Translations under genes and position numbers: made by a program
Origin: Sphingomonas sp. PP-CC-1A-547
GTDB taxonomy: Bacteria > Pseudomonadota > Alphaproteobacteria > Sphingomonadales > Sphingomonadaceae
DNA length: 64,000 bases
Direction of reading: 5' to 3'
Assembly (NCBI RefSeq): GCF_003610375.1
Contig: NZ_RAPZ01000010.1
Span: forward strand, 718,161 to 782,160
Notes under the pieces: model-generated
What the model was told of the DNA's origin: nothing
Databases searched by the model: none
Seen by the model: only the letters and a program-made list of their open reading frames with translations
In this document: piece after piece, positions 59,152 to 64,000 of the stretch
How the letters are laid out: each line of letters begins with the position of its first letter
How positions within the stretch are numbered: position 1 is the first letter of the stretch

Positions 59152-60056
59152 TCACGCTCGGCGACGTCGTCCGCCGCCAGTTGCATGTCCCGACCATCGC
59201 CCCCGTCCGTGACGTCGCGGCGATACTTGCAGGGGATGCGCCCGAGACCGCGGCGGTGCTGTTCTACGGTTCGAACCTGCGCACCGGCGAGACCGAGGGC
59301 GTACTCGATTTCTACGTGCTGACCGCCGGCCCGCCCGAGCGCGGCCTGTGGCCGACCGTCAGCTACCGCGAGTTCGACCTGCACGGCGAGACGTTGCGCG
59401 CGAAGATCGCGACGATGCGGCTGGCGACGTTCGCCAAGGCGGCCGCCGCGCAGACGCTCGACACGACGATCTGGACGCGTTTCGTCCAACCCTCCGCACT
59501 CGTCTGGGTGCGCGATCCCGCCACCGCGACGAAGGTCGCCGTGGCGATCGGCGATGCGGCGAAGTCCGCCGCACGCTTTGCCGCGGCGCTCGGCCCCCAG
59601 ACCGGTACCGCCGACGATTATTGGCGGGCGCTGTTCCGCCAGACCTATGCCGCCGAGCTCCGCGTCGAGCGCAAGGGCCGCGAGGGCCAGATCCTCGGCT
59701 TCGATCCGGGTCGCTACGCCGAACTCCTGCCGCTCGCCTGGACCGCCGACGGGATCGCCTATCGCGACGAAGCCGGCATGTTGAAACCCGACCTGTCGCC
59801 AGCGCGACGAAACGCGTTGCTGCGCGCGTGGGGCCGTCGCCGTCGTGCGGGCAAGCCGCTCAACGTCGCACGATTGGTGCGGGCGGCGTTCACCTTCGAA
59901 GGTGCCGCGCGCTACGGGGTGTGGAAGGTCGAGCGGCATACCGGCGTTGCGGTGCCGCTGACCCCGTGGCGCGAAAAGCATCCGATCCTCGCCGCGCCCG
60001 GCGTGTTCTGGCGAGTCTGGCGGGCGCGTGCGCAAACCGGGCCGAAGACGGTATGA
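59148..60056 (+). CDS. nucleotidyltransferase-fold protein, possibly Tam41-like CDP-lipid synthase
   Basis: 302 residues from a GTG that overlaps the lipid kinase stop. The N-terminal block VLFYGSNLRTGETEGVLDFY has the GS-x(n)-D pattern of nucleotidyltransferases, and its layout with a following IWTRFVQPSALVW segment recalls Tam41/Mmp37, the mitochondrial CDP-diacylglycerol synthase. I cannot confirm homology by eye. The context fits a cytidylyl activation of a phosphorylated lipid: it lies between a lipid kinase and a MobA-like nucleotidyltransferase with 4-base overlaps at both ends. Otherwise function unknown. Confidence 0.6.
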   Translation: MITLGDVVRRQLHVPTIAPVRDVAAILAGDAPETAAVLFYGSNLRTGETEGVLDFYVLTAGPPERGLWPTVSYREFDLHGETLRAKIATMRLATFAKAAAAQTLDTTIWTRFVQPSALVWVRDPATATKVAVAIGDAAKSAARFAAALGPQTGTADDYWRALFRQTYAAELRVERKGREGQILGFDPGRYAELLPLAWTADGIAYRDEAGMLKPDLSPARRNALLRAWGRRRRAGKPLNVARLVRAAFTFEGAARYGVWKVERHTGVAVPLTPWREKHPILAAPGVFWRVWRARAQTGPKTV

Positions 60057-60817
60057 GCGCGGATGTTCGCGGTTTCAACGCGCTGATCCTCGCCGGCTCG
60101 CGCGGCGGCGTCGATCCGGTCGCGGCCTATGCGGGCGTGTCGCACAAGGCGCTGATCGTGCTCAACGGAGAGACGTTGCTGGCCCGTGTAGCGCAGGCGT
60201 TGCGGGAAGCCGGCGCGCTCACGATCGCCGTATCGGTGTCGGACGACGCAGTCCGTGCCGCGGCAAATGCGCTCGGCCTCATCGTGCTCGACGCGGCATC
60301 CGGTCCCAGCCGCAGCGTCCGCGACGGAATCGAAGCGCTCGGCGCCCCCCTGCTGGTCACGACCGCCGACCACGCGCTGTTGCAGCCCGAATGGGTGACG
60401 CGCTTCCTCGCCGACATCCCCGTACAGGCCGATGTCGGCGCGCTCCTAGCACGCCAGGACGTCATCGAGGCCGCTGCACCGGGCACGCGCCGCACCTATC
60501 TGCGCTTTGCCGACGGAGCGTGGTCGGGGTGCAACCTGTTCTACTTCGCAACGCCGCGCTCGGTCGCCGCACTCGATCTCTGGGCGGAGGTCGAGGCGGA
60601 CCGCAAGCGGCCGTGGCGGATCGTCCGCCGGCTCGGAATCGGCACGCTGCTGCGGTATCTGTCGGGTCGCCTGACGCTGGTCGCGGCGATCTCGCATCTC
60701 GGTCGCCTTGCCGGTCTCGACGCCGCGGCGGTCGCTAGCCCGTTCGGTCTGGCCGCGGTCGACGTCGACAAGCCCGCCGATCTCGACCTCGTCCGGACGC
60801 TCGTCGAAAAGGCTTGA
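60053..60817 (+). CDS. MobA-like nucleotidyltransferase
   Basis: 254 residues from the ATG at 60053 (ATGA overlap with the previous gene). LILAGSRGGVDPVAAYAGV-SHKALIVL is a MobA-type N-terminal region, TTADHALLQPEWV is the Mg-binding motif (Asp near 104). The C-terminal third is longer than in MobA/MocA proteins and looks unlike them. Probably activates a sugar, alcohol or lipid phosphate; no molybdenum-cofactor context is here. Last in a three-gene run with the lipid kinase. Confidence 0.8.
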   Translation: MSADVRGFNALILAGSRGGVDPVAAYAGVSHKALIVLNGETLLARVAQALREAGALTIAVSVSDDAVRAAANALGLIVLDAASGPSRSVRDGIEALGAPLLVTTADHALLQPEWVTRFLADIPVQADVGALLARQDVIEAAAPGTRRTYLRFADGAWSGCNLFYFATPRSVAALDLWAEVEADRKRPWRIVRRLGIGTLLRYLSGRLTLVAAISHLGRLAGLDAAAVASPFGLAAVDVDKPADLDLVRTLVEKA

Positions 60818-60910
60818 GCCGCCAACCGCCTGCGCCAATTCCGCGAAGAAATAACTCGGCCTGCCGTTCGCCCCTGTCCCCAAAGGCCGGGTTGGTGCAA
60901 AGCGCCGCGC

Positions 60911-61681
60911 ATGCAAACGCTCGCGCCCCAACCCGCCCCATCCGCCATCACGACGACCGCGATCGGCATCTATGGTAGCGCAGGACGCATGGGCCGCGCG
61001 ATCGTCGAGGCGATCGAAGCGGCCGGCGCATCGCTCGCCGGCGGCGTCGATGCGCGCGAAGACCCGAACCCGCTCGCCCGGACCGCCGACGTGCTGGTCG
61101 ATTTCTCGACGCCCTCCGCAGTCGAGGCGCATCTCACCGCCGCGCGCGCCGCTGGTACCGCTATCGTAATCGGCACGACCGGCCTGTCGCCACAGCACCA
61201 GTCGATGATCGACGACGCGGCCAAGGACATCGCGATCCTGCAGACCGGCAACACCTCGCTCGGCGTCACCCTGCTCGGCATCCTGGTCCGCGAGGCTGCC
61301 GCGCGCCTCGGGTCCGACTGGGACGTCGAGATCGTCGAGATGCATCACAAGCACAAGGTCGACGCGCCGTCGGGGACCGCGCTGCTGCTCGGCGATGCGG
61401 CTGCGAAGGGCCGCGGTACGACTCTCGCCGAACTCCGCGTCGACAGCCGCGCGGGGCTCGTCGGCGCGCGCACCGAGGGCACGATCGGCTTTGCGTCACT
61501 GCGCGGCGGATCGGTGATCGGCGACCACAGCGTGATCTTCGCCGGCGAAGGCGAGCGGATCGAACTCAACCACCGCGGCGACGATCGCTCGATCTTCGCG
61601 CGCGGTGCCGTGCGTGCGGCGATCTGGCTCGCCGGGCAGCCCGCCGGACGCTACCGGATGGGCGACGTGCTCGGGCTGTGA
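60911..61681 (+). CDS. dapB: 4-hydroxy-tetrahydrodipicolinate reductase
   Basis: 256 residues. Lysine/peptidoglycan precursor pathway, reducing the DapA product with NAD(P)H. N-terminal GIYGSAGRMGRAIVEAI (dinucleotide fold, about 18-34), IGTTGLS, and the catalytic EIVEMHHKHKVDAPSGTAL (about 142-161). A second ATG is possible because the first 15 residues are a Pro/Ala-rich tail without fold. The stop overlaps the nth start (GTGA). Confidence 0.96.
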   Translation: MQTLAPQPAPSAITTTAIGIYGSAGRMGRAIVEAIEAAGASLAGGVDAREDPNPLARTADVLVDFSTPSAVEAHLTAARAAGTAIVIGTTGLSPQHQSMIDDAAKDIAILQTGNTSLGVTLLGILVREAAARLGSDWDVEIVEMHHKHKVDAPSGTALLLGDAAAKGRGTTLAELRVDSRAGLVGARTEGTIGFASLRGGSVIGDHSVIFAGEGERIELNHRGDDRSIFARGAVRAAIWLAGQPAGRYRMGDVLGL

Positions 61682-62379
61682 AGAAGGCTGACGTCATCGA
61701 GTTCTACGCGCGTCTGGCGGAAGCCGACCCGCACCCCGAGACCGAGCTGGAATTCGTCAATCCCTACACGCTGGTCGTCGCGGTCGCGTTGTCGGCGCAG
61801 GCGACCGACGTCGGCGTGAACAAGGCGACGCGTGCGCTGTTCCGCGAGGTCGACACGCCCGAAAAGATGGTCGCGCTCGGGCTCGAAGACCTGAAGCGCC
61901 ACATCAAGACGATCGGGCTCTACAACACCAAGGCGAAGAACGTCATCGCGCTCTCGCAGATGCTGATCGACGACTATGGCGGCGAGGTGCCCAACGACCG
62001 CGCCGCACTCGAGCGCCTGCCCGGCGTCGGGCGGAAAACCGCGAACGTCGTCCTCAACGTCGCATTCGGTGCGGAGACGTTCGCGGTCGACACGCACATC
62101 TTCCGCGTCGGCAACCGCACCGGCCTCGCCCGCGGCAAGACCCCGCTCGCGGTCGAACTGAAGCTCGACAAGGCGACCCCGCAACCGTTTCGCTTGCACG
62201 CGCATCACTGGCTGATCCTGCACGGCCGCTACGTCTGCAAGGCGCGGACGCCCGAATGCTGGCGCTGCATCGTCAGCGATCTGTGCGCGTACAAACCCAA
62301 GACCCCGGCGCCGAAGGGTAGATCGCTTGCGAGTCCGTCACCGGAGCCGGACATCGATCCGGCAACCGGCGAGGCCTGA
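61678..62379 (+). CDS. nth: endonuclease III
   Basis: DNA glycosylase/AP lyase for oxidised pyrimidines in base excision repair. 233 residues from a GTG that overlaps the dapB stop. Helix-hairpin-helix with catalytic Lys [13 protein letters not shown] (near 117-129) and catalytic Asp AVDTHIFRV (near 138). The 4Fe-4S cluster motif is complete as C-x6-C-x2-C-x5-C ([17 protein letters not shown]). About 30 extra C-terminal residues are disordered. Confidence 0.97.
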   Translation: MKKADVIEFYARLAEADPHPETELEFVNPYTLVVAVALSAQATDVGVNKATRALFREVDTPEKMVALGLEDLKRHIKTIGLYNTKAKNVIALSQMLIDDYGGEVPNDRAALERLPGVGRKTANVVLNVAFGAETFAVDTHIFRVGNRTGLARGKTPLAVELKLDKATPQPFRLHAHHWLILHGRYVCKARTPECWRCIVSDLCAYKPKTPAPKGRSLASPSPEPDIDPATGEA

Positions 62380-62430
62380 TCGCGAAAACGTCTGGCGCAC
62401 CCCGGTTTGCTTTGCTAGGCGGACCGTCCG

Positions 62431-62507
<77 letters not shown>

Positions 62508-62688
62508 AACTTCAATTCAGGTTAGCTAAAAGACCTGTCGCTGCGATGTCGGCAGGCGTGCGCTGGTCGACTGCCGCGCGGTGTACCGCGCAACCTCGCT
62601 TTGGGTCGTATGCGCGGTCCACACGTTGATCGCTCGGTTCAAACAGCGGGTTTCTATGGATCGTCGTGCAGCGGCTTTTCGGGACCTG

Positions 62689-63900
62689 CTAGCGGAGCTC
62701 CGTCTTGACGAAGATCGGGCCGGCCGTGGGGGTCGCGGGAATCGGCTCTGCCAGACCCGGCGCTTGCGCTGGCACAGGTCGTCGGATCATGCGGTGGCCT
62801 AGTCGCACCATCGGCTCTTCGACGGCATGATACACGACTGCCGCAATGAGTATCGTGGCGCTCAGCACGACCGCGGCGTAGCGTAATGCCGAACCCGGAT
62901 CGCCCGCGATCAGGATCGTGCCGCACGCCAGAATCACCGGTCCGTGGAACAGGTAGACGGAATACGAGATGGTCCCGAACCACTTTGCCACACGCCGGTA
63001 AACCGAACGGCCGTCGATCGTGCGGATGCTATCCGAGCCAGCGCCGACGACTCCCACGAACAGCAGCAGCGCACCAATATACCCTAAAGTCGGTGCCAGG
63101 TTGAAACCTGCGGCGCCGACCGGCGGGACCGTCATGAACTGGACGACCGGCACGATCGCCAGGAAAAGCCCGCAGAGAATCCCCGCCAGACGCACCGCGA
63201 TCGCATTACGCTCCAGCATCGCCAGTCGCAGCATCGTTCCCAGCAACATCAGCCCCAAATTCAGCGGCAGGTCGGCGGGCAGCCGCTTGTCGACCAGATG
63301 CGATGCCAGTGCGAGCGACAGCGCTGCACCGAAGAGCGCTACGATTCCTCCGGCCAAGACGAACGGCGCACGCAGCACGCCCCAGGCAACGAGGCAGGCC
63401 GCCAGCACGTAGAACGCCAGCTCCGTTGCGAGCGTCCAATAGGCGACGACGATATCGTGCTGACCGACATAATGCTGGACCATGGCCACATTGGCCACGA
63501 TCGTTACCGGCGCAGGGGCGGGCGCGCCTGTCATATGCAGCACCAGCAGCGCGACGCCCAGCGACAGCCAATAGGCGGGATACAGGCGAAATGCGCGGCT
63601 GATCGCGAATCCGCGGACCGGACGATCGGTGCGAAAACTGAACGGGATGACGAACCCGCTGATCAGAAAGAACAGCGCGACGCCAAACCGCCCGAAGTGG
63701 AAGATGCCGTCGAACAGCAGCACGCCGGCCTGTTCGATCGGAAGGGGAAGCGCGTGCGTCGCTATGATGGTCTCGGCAAGGTGCTGAAACAGAACGAGCA
63801 ACGCGGCAAATCCGCGCAGCATATCAAGCGTTTCGATCCGGCCTGAGCGAGGAAGGCGCGAGCCGTCTAAGGGGATGTGCCCCATGCCAGCTGCTGTCAT
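62689..63900 (-). CDS. acyltransferase 3 family membrane protein
   Basis: 403 residues from the ATG at 63900. O-acetyl/acyltransferase of the OafA type: LDMLRGFAALLVLFQHLAE near 25-43 (conserved Arg and His), GVALFFLISGFVIPFSF near 73-89, FRLYPAYW near 104, and about ten membrane helices. Such enzymes modify cell-surface polysaccharides, lipids or antibiotics. It stands alone downstream of the tRNA; an AT-richer stretch (63901-64000) lies upstream. Confidence 0.9.
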   Translation of the reverse strand: MTAAGMGHIPLDGSRLPRSGRIETLDMLRGFAALLVLFQHLAETIIATHALPLPIEQAGVLLFDGIFHFGRFGVALFFLISGFVIPFSFRTDRPVRGFAISRAFRLYPAYWLSLGVALLVLHMTGAPAPAPVTIVANVAMVQHYVGQHDIVVAYWTLATELAFYVLAACLVAWGVLRAPFVLAGGIVALFGAALSLALASHLVDKRLPADLPLNLGLMLLGTMLRLAMLERNAIAVRLAGILCGLFLAIVPVVQFMTVPPVGAAGFNLAPTLGYIGALLLFVGVVGAGSDSIRTIDGRSVYRRVAKWFGTISYSVYLFHGPVILACGTILIAGDPGSALRYAAVVLSATILIAAVVYHAVEEPMVRLGHRMIRRPVPAQAPGLAEPIPATPTAGPIFVKTELR

Positions 63901-64000
63901 TGCTCCCCCGCTTCCATGACACTTGTACGCGGCGAAACTTTTTCTAGCAAACTCGGTATCTTACAATGGCCCCAAAATGGGTCAATCAGTTCAGCTTACC

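Noticed and set aside
63901..64000. Promoter elements upstream of the acyltransferase
   Set aside because: AT-rich but no confident -35/-10 pair was visible; not listed.

Overview
The window is high-GC chromosomal DNA from an alphaproteobacterium, most likely a sphingomonad (Sphingomonas or a close relative). Three things point there: a LexA operator of the alphaproteobacterial type (GTTC-N7-GTTC) in front of uvrA, a split sucAB/sdh/mdh TCA gene neighbourhood, and many intergenic palindromic repeats of several families. Family assignments are from reading protein motifs; no database search was possible.

Layout. 1-3.7 kb: a truncated, AT-richer SEFIR-domain gene (probable anti-phage defence) whose start codon overlaps the uvrA stop codon, then uvrA behind an SOS box. 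3.9-7.6 kb: a TonB-C protein, a His-rich protein, a membrane diguanylate cyclase and a 0.9 kb repeat-rich spacer. 7.6-23.6 kb: a TCA block on the minus strand (mdh, sucD, sucA, sucB, lpdA, sdhC, sdhD, sdhA, sdhB) with zapE and a thioesterase. Small foreign-looking genes interrupt it: a GIY-YIG gene beside sucD, a DUF433/DUF5615 toxin-antitoxin pair inside sucAB-lpd, and a ClpP-like gene plus mazEF between sdhA and sdhB.

23.9-31.9 kb: two tandem soluble chemoreceptors, an SDR, prmA, phhA, a DUF2459 protein, a small lipoprotein and a glycerophosphodiesterase. 31.9-39.8 kb: a PaoABC-type molybdenum hydroxylase operon with two large subunits, XdhC and MocA. 39.7-44.7 kb: a split MacAB-type efflux system with a NodT-type outer-membrane lipoprotein. 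45.4-50.6 kb: a trehalose operon (otsB, GH15, otsA) and an MscS channel.

50.7-60.8 kb looks like a cell-surface or lipid locus. It holds a LicC-like nucleotidyltransferase, a CDP-glycerol glycerophosphotransferase-like protein, a CDP-alcohol phosphatidyltransferase, an asparagine synthase (apparently with an AUC start), a flippase, a DUF2141 protein, a lipid kinase, a possibly Tam41-like protein and a MobA-like nucleotidyltransferase. 60.9-64 kb: dapB, nth, tRNA-Arg(CCG) and an acyltransferase.

Most promising for new biology: (1) the SEFIR gene coupled to uvrA under SOS control; (2) the lipid/polyol-phosphate locus, especially the overlapping trio lipid kinase, NTase-like protein, MobA-like protein; (3) toxin-antitoxin modules packed inside core TCA operons.
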